Positions 53,391 through 62,632 of a stretch of 64,000 bases of DNA are shown piece after piece; the stretch's first letter is position 1, and every line of letters begins with the position of its first letter. The stretch spans positions 1-64,000 of the forward strand of contig NZ_JAFMST010000011.1 of NCBI RefSeq assembly GCF_017916275.1, written 5' to 3'. The notes under the pieces were generated by a model. It saw only the letters and a program-made list of their open reading frames with translations. It had not been told where the DNA came from and made no database searches. Both the position numbers and the translations under genes were made by a program. Source of the DNA: Rubellimicrobium arenae. GTDB lineage: Bacteria > Pseudomonadota > Alphaproteobacteria > Rhodobacterales > Rhodobacteraceae.

Positions 53391-53990
53391 ATGACCGATC
53401 TCATCACCCGGCTCTCGGGGCTGTCCGTGGGCTCGCCCGAGGACCGGGCCTTCGCGAACCGCGCCGAAGCCCGCCGCCAGTCCGAGGACAGCTATCTGCT
53501 GCTGCTTCACCCCGCCGATTCCGGCCCCGTGTCGCTGGTCGAGCGGCGGGCCGTCGCAGCCTTCGTCGCGGTGCTGCATCAGCAGCCCGAGACGGCGGCT
53601 CATTACCGCGCCCTCCTTGAGGGGACCGACTCCGTCCTGGCACCTACGGTCCTTCGGCTGGCCGAGAGCGCGCGCGGCCCGGGTCCCTGGGGTCGCTACC
53701 CATCCGGTCCGCTGTCACATGAAGACCAGCCCGGGGCGCCGTTCCGGCTGACGCGCGAACAACGCGACGCCATCGGCCTTCGCCTCGCCGCCGCCCTGGA
53801 GCATGCGCATCTCCTGACCTTGCACCCGCGGGACGCCTCCAGGGACGCCCTGCAGGCCCTCTTGGACGCGGGGTGGACGACGCCGGGCATCGTCACGCTG
53901 TCCCAGCTCGTGGCCTTTCTTGCGTTTCAGATCCGTGTCGTGGCCGGCCTGACCGTCCTTCAGGCCGCCCGTTCCGCTGTTCCCGCCTGA
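53391..53990 (+). CDS. CMD-domain protein, Avi_7170-like family
   Basis: 199 residues with RBS AAGGACC. A helical carboxymuconolactone-decarboxylase-type fold (VERRAVAAFVAVLHQQPETAAHYRALLEG, LTREQRDAIGLRLAAALEHAHLLTLHPRD in part) but without the CxxC pair of AhpD, so it is not an ordinary peroxidase. It stands between the monooxygenase and the CxxC-bearing homologue, suggesting a heteromer or a sequential step (inference). Confidence 0.8.
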   Translation: MTDLITRLSGLSVGSPEDRAFANRAEARRQSEDSYLLLLHPADSGPVSLVERRAVAAFVAVLHQQPETAAHYRALLEGTDSVLAPTVLRLAESARGPGPWGRYPSGPLSHEDQPGAPFRLTREQRDAIGLRLAAALEHAHLLTLHPRDASRDALQALLDAGWTTPGIVTLSQLVAFLAFQIRVVAGLTVLQAARSAVPA

Positions 53991-54002
53991 TCGGAGATCC
54001 GC

Positions 54003-54608
54003 ATGACCGACACCGTCCTGAGCCATCCCGGCAACCATGAACCCGACCGTTTCACCACGGACAACCTCGGCTGGCTGCCGTGGCTGCCGCCGTTGGCGGA
54101 GGAGGAGCTGACCCAACGCCATCGCGACGGGCTGGCAGATCCCTCTCGCGCGAAGTCTCCTTATTTCATGCTGCTGGCGCATGATCCCGAAGTCTTAGGC
54201 GCACGCACCCGGGTCGACCGCGACATCTTCTACAACACGCAGGGCGGGCTCCCGCGGGCCGACCGCGAGCTGGCCGCGACCGCTGTCTCGCGGGTGAACG
54301 GCTGCATCTTCTGCGCCTCGGTGCATTCACGCTTCGCCGCGCGCCACTCCAGACGCGAGACGGACGTGCAGGCACTTCTGGACCATGGCCCGACGGTCCC
54401 GCTTGGCGAGCGCTGGGGTGCCATCGTCCGCTCGGCGACAGCCCTGACCGCCACGCCCCCGGCCCTTGCCCCGGAGAACGTGGACGACCTGAACCGCGAG
54501 GGCCTGACCGCTGAAGAGCAGGTGGACCTGGTCCTTGCCTCGGCCTTCTTCCACTGGGCGAACCGGCTGATGCTCTCGCTGGGCGAGCCCACAGCGGCCG
54601 GAGCCTGA
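54003..54608 (+). CDS. AhpD-like peroxidase-family protein, Avi_7169-like family
   Basis: 201 residues with a GGAG ribosome site. The CMD/AhpD fold carries the redox motif: RVNGCIFCASVHSRFAARH, with C-x2-C followed by His three residues later, as in AhpD active sites (near 99-106). It may reduce a peroxide made by the monooxygenase step or take part in the reaction itself. Spacing to the previous gene is 12 nt, so it is the same operon. Confidence 0.85.
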   Translation: MTDTVLSHPGNHEPDRFTTDNLGWLPWLPPLAEEELTQRHRDGLADPSRAKSPYFMLLAHDPEVLGARTRVDRDIFYNTQGGLPRADRELAATAVSRVNGCIFCASVHSRFAARHSRRETDVQALLDHGPTVPLGERWGAIVRSATALTATPPALAPENVDDLNREGLTAEEQVDLVLASAFFHWANRLMLSLGEPTAAGA

Positions 54609-54618
54609 GGGCGCGAGG

Positions 54619-55356
54619 ATGGCACTGGATCGTCAGAGCCCAGGGCAGGAGGGGCAGGTCCGGGTGCGATTCCACCTTCGGTCGGGGCCGTTCTGCCCGC
54701 TCGCGCAGCGCGTCATGGTGGCCCTTGCGGTGTGTGGAGCCTCTTGGTCGAACGATCCGACCGCAGCGGATGGCGAAGCTCCCACCCTCGTCGTCACGCG
54801 TCCAAGGGTGCCTCGGCTGGTGGAACGGGATCATCTTGCCATGCTCGATCTGGTCGAGGCGTTCCGTCCTGGGCCGAACCGCCGGCCCGGCACCCTCACC
54901 GGGCCTGAGACGACACGGAGGATCATCGACCTGGGCGTGTCGGTGCAGTCGGGCCTTTCGGCCGTGACGCGGGCGACGGAGTCGAACGAGCACGACATGG
55001 CCATCTTTCGCCTCCGCGATCGGCTCCAGCGGCTCGAGGATCTGTTGCCGCCTGACGTCGGAGTCCCCGGGGCCGTGCTGCACCGGCACGAGGTCGTGCT
55101 GGGGCCGACCCTCTGGCGGTTGAGGGTGCTCGACCAGCACTGCGAGACTTACCTGATGACAGGCCTGCCCCGGATCGCGGCTTGGGAGCGGACGATCACC
55201 GGCCATGCCGCGATGCGGGCCGTGTTCCCCGCCGACGCCGAGCGGATCTACCTTTCCACGCTCAGGAGGCGCGGCGCCGTCCTCCTGTCGATCGCCGACG
55301 CGGCGACATGGCGCCTCCTGATCGGCCATTCAGGACAGCTTCGCGGCGCGGGCTGA
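54619..55356 (+). CDS. Glutathione S-transferase-like protein
   Basis: 245 residues, ATG 10 nt after the previous stop, so part of the operon. The N-terminus has a thioredoxin-like start (RFHLRSGPFCPLAQRVMVALAVCG; a SGPFCPLAQR active-site style stretch). The C-terminal half is helical (DMAIFRLRDRLQRLEDLL, LVTRPRVPRLVERD before it). The middle is divergent from standard GSTs and the cis-Pro motif is only approximate (RPRVPRLV). It could conjugate or detoxify a product of the pathway. Confidence 0.65.
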   Translation: MALDRQSPGQEGQVRVRFHLRSGPFCPLAQRVMVALAVCGASWSNDPTAADGEAPTLVVTRPRVPRLVERDHLAMLDLVEAFRPGPNRRPGTLTGPETTRRIIDLGVSVQSGLSAVTRATESNEHDMAIFRLRDRLQRLEDLLPPDVGVPGAVLHRHEVVLGPTLWRLRVLDQHCETYLMTGLPRIAAWERTITGHAAMRAVFPADAERIYLSTLRRRGAVLLSIADAATWRLLIGHSGQLRGAG

Positions 55357-55504
55357 GCCCTCTGCAGGTTAGCGTTCAGGCCGACGGCGCCCGAAGGGGG
55401 CTGCCTCGAAGGACAACGGAGGATCTGTGGAGCCGATACGTCCGAAAGAGAGCTTGGCCGCCGAACCATGACCAAACCACGGGCCGCCAGCGACTCCGCC
55501 CTCG

Positions 55505-56125
55505 TCAGGACCACGGGGAGCGCGGCGCGCTCCAGCCGCGCTGGACGCTCACGACCCTCAGGATGAAGGCGGCGACGACCCCGATGACGGCCAGGACGGG
55601 CTCCGGACCACCGACCTGCCGGCCGATCACCGGAATTGCGGCCCCGACCAGGGCGGCCAGGGCATAGATCTCTTCCCGAAGGACCCGAGGCACCTCGGCG
55701 ACCAGGAGATCGCGGGCGGCTCCGCCTCCGACTGCGGTCATGACCCCGAGCAGGATGCTCGCCACGGGGTCGAGCCCGAATTCCATGGCCTTTCGGCAAC
55801 CGGTCACGGCGAAAAGTCCAAGGCCCAGGGCGTCGAACAGCATCACGGGCTTTCTCAGCCGGTTCAGCAGTGGATGGAAGAAGAACGCGACCAGGCCCGC
55901 CCCGAACGCCGCGAGAAGGTAGCGCTCGTCGACCAGAGACGCTGCAGGCGTCGCGCCCAGCAGCGAGTCCCGCAGCATCCCGCCCGCCAGAGCCGCCGCC
56001 GCGGCAAGGGTCAGGACGCCGACGATGTCGAGGCCACGGCGCACCGCCAGCGTACCGCCACTCAGCCCGAAAACGAAGGTGCCAAGAAGATCGAGAGCAA
56101 TGAGCAGGGACGACGGGTCCGTCAT
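55505..56125 (-). CDS. TRIC/UPF0126-family membrane channel protein
   Basis: 206 residues with about seven membrane helices and two internal repeats, each with the glycine-rich motif: ALAGGMLRDSLLG near 45-58 and AVGGGAARDLLVAEVP near 130-146. This GGGxxRD pattern defines UPF0126/TRIC proteins, trimeric cation channels in prokaryotes. It converges on the ABC/monooxygenase operon and is not obviously linked to it. Confidence 0.9.
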   Translation of the reverse strand: MTDPSSLLIALDLLGTFVFGLSGGTLAVRRGLDIVGVLTLAAAAALAGGMLRDSLLGATPAASLVDERYLLAAFGAGLVAFFFHPLLNRLRKPVMLFDALGLGLFAVTGCRKAMEFGLDPVASILLGVMTAVGGGAARDLLVAEVPRVLREEIYALAALVGAAIPVIGRQVGGPEPVLAVIGVVAAFILRVVSVQRGWSAPRSPWS

Positions 56126-56327
56126 TGGGGCCCGGCCCCTTGGTCAGAATCCCGCCGGAGCCTCCTGTCAGCCGCTGCCTCCGGGAAAGGGACGCAAGCC
56201 GTCCGGGTGTTGTCCGGTCGACCGGCCTGATCGATCACAAGGGCGCGGCTGACTCGTGGCACGGACCTGACCGCGCGGTTCAATCCGGGCCTTGTGTCGC
56301 CGCCTATGCTGCCAGTTCTGGTCGTCA

Positions 56328-57305
56328 TCACGTGATTCCGGTCTGCGTGGAGCGCCAGGCCTCCGGAGGCATCCCTTCGGCCTCCCGGAAGGTCCGCGTC
56401 AGGTGCGAGGTATCGCAGAATCCGGTCTCAGCGGCGATCTGGGCCACGGACCGGCCTGTGCGGCTCAGCAGGTGCTTGGCCTGGGCGAGACGGATGCGGC
56501 GATCCGCCTCCTTGGGCGTCACTCCGAGCGCGTCCCCGAAATGACGCTCCAGCTTCCGTCGGCTCACGCCCAGCCGTTCCGCCAGATCGGTCACCCGCAG
56601 GGGCGCCTCCATGGACTGCTGCATGGCGAGAAGCGCCCGCCGGACGAGCGGCTCCTTGGTTGTCAGCTCGAGCGGAAGGCCGGGTTGCGGACGCTCGGCC
56701 CCCAGGGCCTCGTCGATGATCATGATGGCAAGGCTCTTGCGTGCCGCCGCCGGGCCGATGTGCCGATCCACGAGAAAGGCGGCCAGATGCGCCGAGGAGG
56801 CGCCGCCAGAGCAGGACAGCCGATCCCGATCGACGACGAAGATCTGGTCCGACACCGGCACGAGCCCATCGAACTCCGTCAGGAAGTCGTCATGGTGGAA
56901 CCAGCTCACGCAGGCCTTGTAGCCGTTGAGCAGCCCGGCCCGGTGCAGGATGAAGGTGCCGGTGCAGACGCCAACCAGGGGAACGCCGGCCTCGGCGGCG
57001 CGGCGCAGGAATGCGGTGTGGTCGGGGTGCAGGCGCTCGATCTCGTCCATGAGGCCGCCCACCACGACGATGTAATCGAAGCGGGTCGGGTCCCCGAGCC
57101 GCTCCTCGGGATGGATGCGGATGCCGCAGCTCGACTCCACCGGGTCCATGGTGGGTGACAGCACACGCCAGCGGCACAGGATGGGGCGGGACCGGTCGCC
57201 TTCGTCGGCCGCAAGCCGCAGCACGTCCACGAAGTTCGCGAAGGCGCAGAGCGTGAACCGGGGCGCCAGGATGAAGCCGATGCGGAGGCGCGGGGCAGGG
57301 GTCAT
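56328..57305 (-). CDS. GlxA-family AraC-type regulator, GbdR-like
   Basis: 325 residues from the ATG at 57305. N-terminal DJ-1/PfpI-like domain (about 5-180; [46 protein letters not shown] in part) and two AraC helix-turn-helix units (about 215-310; [40 protein letters not shown]). GbdR and related regulators of this type activate glycine-betaine/dimethylglycine/sarcosine breakdown. It is divergent from soxBDAG with 124 bp between the starts, which fits that role (inference). Confidence 0.87.
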   Translation of the reverse strand: MTPAPRLRIGFILAPRFTLCAFANFVDVLRLAADEGDRSRPILCRWRVLSPTMDPVESSCGIRIHPEERLGDPTRFDYIVVVGGLMDEIERLHPDHTAFLRRAAEAGVPLVGVCTGTFILHRAGLLNGYKACVSWFHHDDFLTEFDGLVPVSDQIFVVDRDRLSCSGGASSAHLAAFLVDRHIGPAAARKSLAIMIIDEALGAERPQPGLPLELTTKEPLVRRALLAMQQSMEAPLRVTDLAERLGVSRRKLERHFGDALGVTPKEADRRIRLAQAKHLLSRTGRSVAQIAAETGFCDTSHLTRTFREAEGMPPEAWRSTQTGIT

Positions 57306-57429
57306 CTTGCTTGGTCCGGGTTCGAGAACGGTGTCCCAAAGATACAACGATTCTGCCGCAGGAATACAGGTGAGCGGCAACGGCTGTGACATAATGCGAC
57401 GATCCGGCTGGCCGCCACCGAGAGCCCCC

Positions 57430-58683
57430 ATGACCCATTACTCCGCCTTTTCCCTCCTCAAGAACGCCCTCTCCGGCCACAAGAACTGGCGCGAGCAGTG
57501 GCCCGACGCCCAGCCCAAGGCCGAATACGACGTGATCATCGTCGGCGCGGGCGGGCATGGACTCGGCGCGGCCTACTACCTCGCCAAGGAGCATGGCATC
57601 ACCAACGTCGCGGTGATCGACAAGGGCTGGCTGGGCGGCGGAAATACGGGGCGCAACACCACCATCATCCGGTCGAACTACCTGTATGACGAAAGCGCCA
57701 AGCTTTACGACCACGCGCTCGACCTTTGGGAGGACCTGAGCCAGGACCTCAATTACAACGTCATGTACTCCAAGCGCGGCGTCATGATGCTCGCGCACAA
57801 CGTCCACGACATCCAGAGCTTCAAGCGCCACATCCACTCGAACCGGCTGAACGGCGTGGATAACCGCTGGCTCACGCCCGAAGAGGCCAAGGAGTTCTGC
57901 CCGCCGCTCAACATCTCCAAGGACGCGCGCTACCCGGTCATGGGCGCGGCGCTGCAGATGCGGGCGGGGACGGCGCGGCACGACGCGGTGGCCTGGGGCT
58001 ATGCCCGCGCCGCCGCCGCGCGGGGCGTCGACATCATCCAGAACTGCCCGGTCATCGCGATCCGGCGCGGGCCCGACGGCGCCGTGCAGGGCGTGGACAC
58101 CGCCAAGGGCTTCATTAAGGCCAAGAAGGTCGCCGTCTCGACCGCCGGGAACACCTCGGTCGTCATGCAATCGGCCGGGCTCAGGATGCCGCTCGAAAGC
58201 TATCCGCTGCAGGCGCTGGTCTCCGAGCCGGTGAAGCCGGTCTTCCCCTGCGTGGTGATGTCGAACACCGTGCACGCCTATATCAGCCAGTCCGACAAGG
58301 GCGAGCTGGTGATCGGCTCGGGCACCGACCAGTATGTCAGCTACTCCCAGCGCGGCGGCCTGCCGCTGATCGAGCATACCGTCGCGGCCATCTGCGAGGT
58401 GTTCCCGATCTTCTCGCGGATGCGGATGCTGCGGAAATGGGGTGGCATCGTGGACGTGACGCCCGACCGCTCGCCCATCCTGGGCAAGCTGCCGGTCAAG
58501 GGGCTTTACGTGAACTGCGGCTGGGGCACCGGCGGCTTCAAGGCCACGCCGGGCGCCGGGCACCTCCTCGCCTGGACCGTCGCCAAGGACGAGCCGCACC
58601 CGATCAACGCGCCCTTCACGCTCGAACGTTTCACCACCGGTCGGCTGATCGACGAAGCCGCCGCCGCCGCCGTCGCGCACTAA
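57430..58683 (+). CDS. soxB: Sarcosine oxidase beta subunit
   Basis: 417 residues, the usual length. The FAD-binding glycine motif [20 protein letters not shown] is at 33-52 and [20 protein letters not shown] follows. His184 in [14 protein letters not shown] fits the covalent FMN site of the beta subunit. It forms the demethylating core that oxidises sarcosine to glycine, with methylene transferred to tetrahydrofolate by the alpha subunit. First gene of soxBDAG. Confidence 0.96.
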   Translation: MTHYSAFSLLKNALSGHKNWREQWPDAQPKAEYDVIIVGAGGHGLGAAYYLAKEHGITNVAVIDKGWLGGGNTGRNTTIIRSNYLYDESAKLYDHALDLWEDLSQDLNYNVMYSKRGVMMLAHNVHDIQSFKRHIHSNRLNGVDNRWLTPEEAKEFCPPLNISKDARYPVMGAALQMRAGTARHDAVAWGYARAAAARGVDIIQNCPVIAIRRGPDGAVQGVDTAKGFIKAKKVAVSTAGNTSVVMQSAGLRMPLESYPLQALVSEPVKPVFPCVVMSNTVHAYISQSDKGELVIGSGTDQYVSYSQRGGLPLIEHTVAAICEVFPIFSRMRMLRKWGGIVDVTPDRSPILGKLPVKGLYVNCGWGTGGFKATPGAGHLLAWTVAKDEPHPINAPFTLERFTTGRLIDEAAAAAVAH

Positions 58684-58694
58684 AGGACACGCCC

Positions 58695-58997
58695 ATGCTC
58701 CTGATCCATTGCCCCTACTGCGACGACACCCTGCCCGAGCCCGAGTTCGCCTACGCGGGCGAGGCGCACATCGCGCGCCCCGCCGATCCCATGGCCCTCT
58801 CGGACGAGGAGTGGAAGAACTTCCTCTTCATCCGCTCGAACCCGCGCGGCACGCATTACGAACGCTGGCGGCACATCCATGGCTGCGGGCGCTTCTTCAA
58901 CGCGATCCGCGACACCGTCAGCGACAAGTTCGTCATGACCTACCGCGCCGGTGAGCCGCGCCCGAACCTCGACGCCCTCAAGGAAGCCGCAGAATGA
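58695..58997 (+). CDS. soxD: Sarcosine oxidase delta subunit
   Basis: 100 residues with the zinc-binding CPYCDD at 6-11 and the later HIHGCGRFF (His and Cys ligands near 61-65). NPRGTHYERWRH is typical of SoxD. Spacing to soxB is 11 nt and its stop overlaps the soxA start (ATGA). Confidence 0.95.
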   Translation: MLLIHCPYCDDTLPEPEFAYAGEAHIARPADPMALSDEEWKNFLFIRSNPRGTHYERWRHIHGCGRFFNAIRDTVSDKFVMTYRAGEPRPNLDALKEAAE

Positions 58998-61993
58998 CGC
59001 AAGCGTTCCGCATCCCCGGCGCCGGTCGGGTCAACCACGCCAAGGCCGTCCGCTTCACCTTCGACGGCAAGATCATCGAGGGCCGCGAGGGCGACACCGT
59101 CGCCTCGGCGCTGCTGGCGAACGGCGTCCACCTCCTGGGCCGCAGCTTCAAGTACCACCGCCCGCGCGGCATCGTCTCGGCCGGCTCCGAGGAGCCCAAC
59201 GCCCTCGTCGGCACCTCGCGCGGCCCGGGCCGCTTCGAGCCCAACACCCGCGCCACCATGCAGGAGGTCTGGGACGGCCTGACGGTCGAAAGCCAGAACA
59301 AGTGGCCCTCGCTGGCCTTCGACGTCGGCGCGATCAACGACCGGCTCTACATGCTGTTCTCGGCCGGGTTCTACTACAAGACCTTCATGTGGCCGCGGTC
59401 CTTCTGGGACAAGGTCTACGAGCCCTTCATCCGCCGCGCCGCGGGTCTGGGCAAGTCCCCGACCGAGCCCGATCCCGATCACTACACCAGCCGGAACCTG
59501 CATTGCGACGTGCTCGTGGTGGGCGGCGGCCCGGCGGGGCTGGCGGCGGCGCTGGCGGCGGGCCGGTCGGGCGCGCAGACCGTGCTGGTCGATGAACATG
59601 CCGAACTGGGCGGCACCCTCCTGTCGGAGCCCGGCGTCCGCATCGACGGGCAGGGGGCCTGGGGTTGGCTGGAAACGACGCTGGCCGAACTGCGTGCCCT
59701 GCCCAACGTCCGGCTGATGAGCCGCACGACCGCCATCGGCTACTACCACCAGAACATGGTGGGCCTGTGCCAGAAGCTGACCGATCACCTGGCCACCCCG
59801 CCCGAGGGCGCGCCGCGCGAACGGCTCTGGCGCGTGCGGGCCGGACAGGTCGTGCTGGCGCAGGGCGCGATCGAAAAGCCGCTGGTCTTCGACGGCAACG
59901 ACCGGCCCGGCGTGATGCTGGCGGGTGCGGCGCAGACCTTCTTCCAGCGCTTCGGCGTCAAGGTCGGCACCCGTGCCGTCGTAGTGACCAGTCATGACAG
60001 CGCCTGGCACACCGCCTTCGACCTCGCCCAAGCGGGCGTGAAGGTCGCGGCCATCGTCGACATCCGTCCCCAAGTGTCGGCGGAGCTGACGGCCCGCGCC
60101 AAGGCCCTGGGCATTGAGGTGCTGGCCAGCCACACCGTCACCAGCACCACCGGGCGGCTGCGCGTGGCCTCCGTGCATGTCAACCGCGTGCGCAACGGCC
60201 ACGTCGACCCCTGGCGGAGCATCGACTGCGACGCCCTGCTGATGTGCGGCGGCTGGACACCCTCGCTCCACCTCTTCTCTCACACCAAGGGCTCCCTGGC
60301 CTGGGACGCGCAGGCCGGGGCCTTCCTCCCCGACCGCAAGACCGAGGAATGTCACATCGCCGGCGCGGGACGCGGCCTTTGGGGCATCGCCGCGGCGCTG
60401 GAGGATGGCGCCAGGGCGGGCGCGGCGGCGGCCAAGGCCCTGGGCCGGGCCGCGGGCGTCGGCAGCTTCGCCGTCGAGGGGGACCGGACCGGGGACGGCG
60501 TCGTCGTCAAGGAACTGCCGACCGACCGCGATCCGGGCAAGGCCAAGGCCTTCATCGACTTCCAGAACGACGTGACCGCCAAGGACATCCGCCTCGCCGT
60601 GCGCGAGGGGATGCGCTCCATCGAGCACGTGAAGCGCTACACCACCAACGGCATGGCGACCGACCAGGGCAAGCTGTCGAACATCAACGGCCTGATGGTC
60701 GCCGCCGACGCGCTGGGCAAGCCCGCGCCCGAAGTGGGCCTGACCACCTTCCGCCCGCCCTACACGCCGACGACCTTCGGCGCGCTGGCGGGCCTGCGCC
60801 GGGGCCGCCACTTCGAGGTCACGCGCAAGACGCCCATCGACGCCTGGGCCGAGGCGCAGGGCGCCGTATTCGAGCCCGTCTCGCTCTGGCGGCGCGCGTG
60901 GTACTTCCCCAAGGCCGGCGAGGACATGCACGCCGCCGTCGCCCGCGAATGCCGGGCGGTGCGGACCTCGGTCGGCCTGTTCGACGCCTCCACCCTCGGC
61001 AAGATCGAGGTCATGGGCCCGGACGCCGCCACCTTCCTGGAGCGGATGTACACCAATCCCTGGGCCAAGCTGCAGCCGGGCCGCTGCCGCTATGGCCTCC
61101 TGCTGGGCGAGGACGGCTTCATCCGCGACGACGGCGTGATCGGGCGCCTTGCGGTCGACAAGTTCCACGTGACCACCACGACGGGCGGCGCGGCGCGGGT
61201 CCTGAACATGATGGAGGACTACCTCCAGACCGAATGGCCCGACCTGAACGTCTGGCTCACCTCCACGACCGAGCAATGGGCCGTGGTCGCCGTCCAGGGC
61301 CCCAACGCCCGCAAGGTGCTGGAGCCGCTGGTCGAAGGGCTGGACCTGTCGGATGCAGCCTTCCCGCACATGGCGGTCGCGGAATGCACGGTGGCGGGCT
61401 TCCCCGCGCGCCTCTTCCGCGTGTCCTTCACCGGGGAGCTGGGCTTCGAGGTCAACGTCCCCGCCCGCCACGGCCGCGCGCTGTGGGAGGCGATCTGGGC
61501 CGCCGGGCAGGCGCACGGGATCACCCCCTACGGCACCGAGACGATGCACGTCCTGCGCGCCGAAAAGGGCTTCATCCTCGTGGGCCAGGACACCGACGGC
61601 ACCGTGACCCCCGGCGACGCCGGGCTCGACTGGGCCATCGGCAAGCAGAAGCCCGACTTCGTGGGCAAGCGCTCGCTCCAGCGGCCCGACATCGTGGCCA
61701 AGGGACGCAAGCAACTCGTCGGCCTCCTGACCGAGGACCCGAGCGTGGTGCTGGAGGAAGGGGCGCAGATCGTCGCGGACCCGAACCAGCCGCTGCCCAT
61801 GACCATGATCGGCCACGTCACCTCCTCCTACTGGTCCGAGGCGCTGGGCCGCTCCATCGCCATGGCCCTGATCGAGGGCGGGCGCGACCGGCAGGGCGAG
61901 ACCCTTCACATCCCCATGCCGGGCCGCACCCTGCGCGCCAAGGTGACCGGCACCGCCTTCGTCGATCCCGAAGGCCAACGGCTCAAGGTCTGA
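58994..61993 (+). CDS. soxA: Sarcosine oxidase alpha subunit
   Basis: 999 residues. N-terminal ferredoxin-like fold (RFTFDGKIIEGREGDTVASALLANG, KYHRPRG), an NAD-binding flavoprotein domain (CDVLVVGGGPAGLAAALAAGR near 172-192, LVDEHAELGGTLL), and a C-terminal GcvT-type aminomethyltransferase domain (about 600-999; SLGLFD-like RTSVGLFDASTLGKIEV, RVSFTGELGFEVNVP). The last domain passes the methyl-derived carbon to tetrahydrofolate. Confidence 0.96.
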   Translation: MTQAFRIPGAGRVNHAKAVRFTFDGKIIEGREGDTVASALLANGVHLLGRSFKYHRPRGIVSAGSEEPNALVGTSRGPGRFEPNTRATMQEVWDGLTVESQNKWPSLAFDVGAINDRLYMLFSAGFYYKTFMWPRSFWDKVYEPFIRRAAGLGKSPTEPDPDHYTSRNLHCDVLVVGGGPAGLAAALAAGRSGAQTVLVDEHAELGGTLLSEPGVRIDGQGAWGWLETTLAELRALPNVRLMSRTTAIGYYHQNMVGLCQKLTDHLATPPEGAPRERLWRVRAGQVVLAQGAIEKPLVFDGNDRPGVMLAGAAQTFFQRFGVKVGTRAVVVTSHDSAWHTAFDLAQAGVKVAAIVDIRPQVSAELTARAKALGIEVLASHTVTSTTGRLRVASVHVNRVRNGHVDPWRSIDCDALLMCGGWTPSLHLFSHTKGSLAWDAQAGAFLPDRKTEECHIAGAGRGLWGIAAALEDGARAGAAAAKALGRAAGVGSFAVEGDRTGDGVVVKELPTDRDPGKAKAFIDFQNDVTAKDIRLAVREGMRSIEHVKRYTTNGMATDQGKLSNINGLMVAADALGKPAPEVGLTTFRPPYTPTTFGALAGLRRGRHFEVTRKTPIDAWAEAQGAVFEPVSLWRRAWYFPKAGEDMHAAVARECRAVRTSVGLFDASTLGKIEVMGPDAATFLERMYTNPWAKLQPGRCRYGLLLGEDGFIRDDGVIGRLAVDKFHVTTTTGGAARVLNMMEDYLQTEWPDLNVWLTSTTEQWAVVAVQGPNARKVLEPLVEGLDLSDAAFPHMAVAECTVAGFPARLFRVSFTGELGFEVNVPARHGRALWEAIWAAGQAHGITPYGTETMHVLRAEKGFILVGQDTDGTVTPGDAGLDWAIGKQKPDFVGKRSLQRPDIVAKGRKQLVGLLTEDPSVVLEEGAQIVADPNQPLPMTMIGHVTSSYWSEALGRSIAMALIEGGRDRQGETLHIPMPGRTLRAKVTGTAFVDPEGQRLKV

Positions 61994-62002
61994 GAGGCTT
62001 CC

Positions 62003-62530
62003 ATGACCGCACATCCCCGCTCCCTTGCCCAGCCGCCGGTGACCGTCGAGGTGCTCCCCCCCGCGGCGCGATTCTCGCTGCGCCTCCGCGCCGAGGCTCG
62101 CCCGGTGGCCGAGACGGCGCTGGCTCTGCCGCTCCCCGACCGGATCGGGCGCCGGTCGGTCGGCGCGACCCGGCAGGCGATCTGCCTGGGTCCCGACGAA
62201 TGGTGGATCGACGCTCCTGCGGCCGAGGCGGACGCGATCCGGTCCGCGCTGGACGGGCTGGTGCCCCACGCCCTCGTCGAGATCACCGACCGGGAGATCA
62301 CGTTCCAGATCGACGGGCCCGGCGCGCTGGACCTCCTCGCGATCGGCATCGCCCGGGACCTGAGCCGCCTGGAGGTCGGACGGGGTGCCCGCACGGTGTT
62401 CGATGGAGTGCAGGCGGTCCTGGTCCGCGAGGCGGAGCACCGCTTTACCCTGTCCGTCTGGCGGAGCTTCGCCCCCCACGTGGGCGAACTCCTGGAGCAG
62501 GGCGCGAGGGAGATCGCCCTCGGGCTCTGA
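62003..62530 (+). CDS. soxG: Sarcosine oxidase gamma subunit
   Basis: 175 residues of the SoxG family, a truncated GcvT-like fold: ICLGPDEWWIDAP, DREITFQIDGPGALDLLAIGIARDL in part, and VLVREAEHRFTLSVWRSFAPHVGELLEQG in part. Last gene of the sox unit, 9 nt after soxA. Folate genes often linked to sox operons (glyA, purU) do not follow here. Confidence 0.92.
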   Translation: MTAHPRSLAQPPVTVEVLPPAARFSLRLRAEARPVAETALALPLPDRIGRRSVGATRQAICLGPDEWWIDAPAAEADAIRSALDGLVPHALVEITDREITFQIDGPGALDLLAIGIARDLSRLEVGRGARTVFDGVQAVLVREAEHRFTLSVWRSFAPHVGELLEQGAREIALGL

Positions 62531-62554
62531 CCCGCCGCCAAGCGTCACAGCGGC

Positions 62555-62580
62555 GCTGCCGACCGGAAGCCTCGGTCAGC
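62555..62580 (+). terminator. Weak hairpin after soxG
   Basis: GCTGCCGA (62555-62562) faces TCGGTCAGC (62572-62580), eight pairs with one bulged T, 25 nt past the soxG stop. No T run; a weak candidate for the end of the sox transcript. Confidence 0.3.
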
Positions 62581-62632
62581 AGCAGCAGGTCGGCGCCAGC
62601 GCCCAGATCGAACGGCAGAAGCCAGACTGAGG

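Noticed and set aside
58940-62548. 1202-codon minus-strand open frame opposite soxDAG
   Set aside because: The plus strand encodes unmistakable sarcosine oxidase subunits; the antisense frame has no domain and shadow composition.
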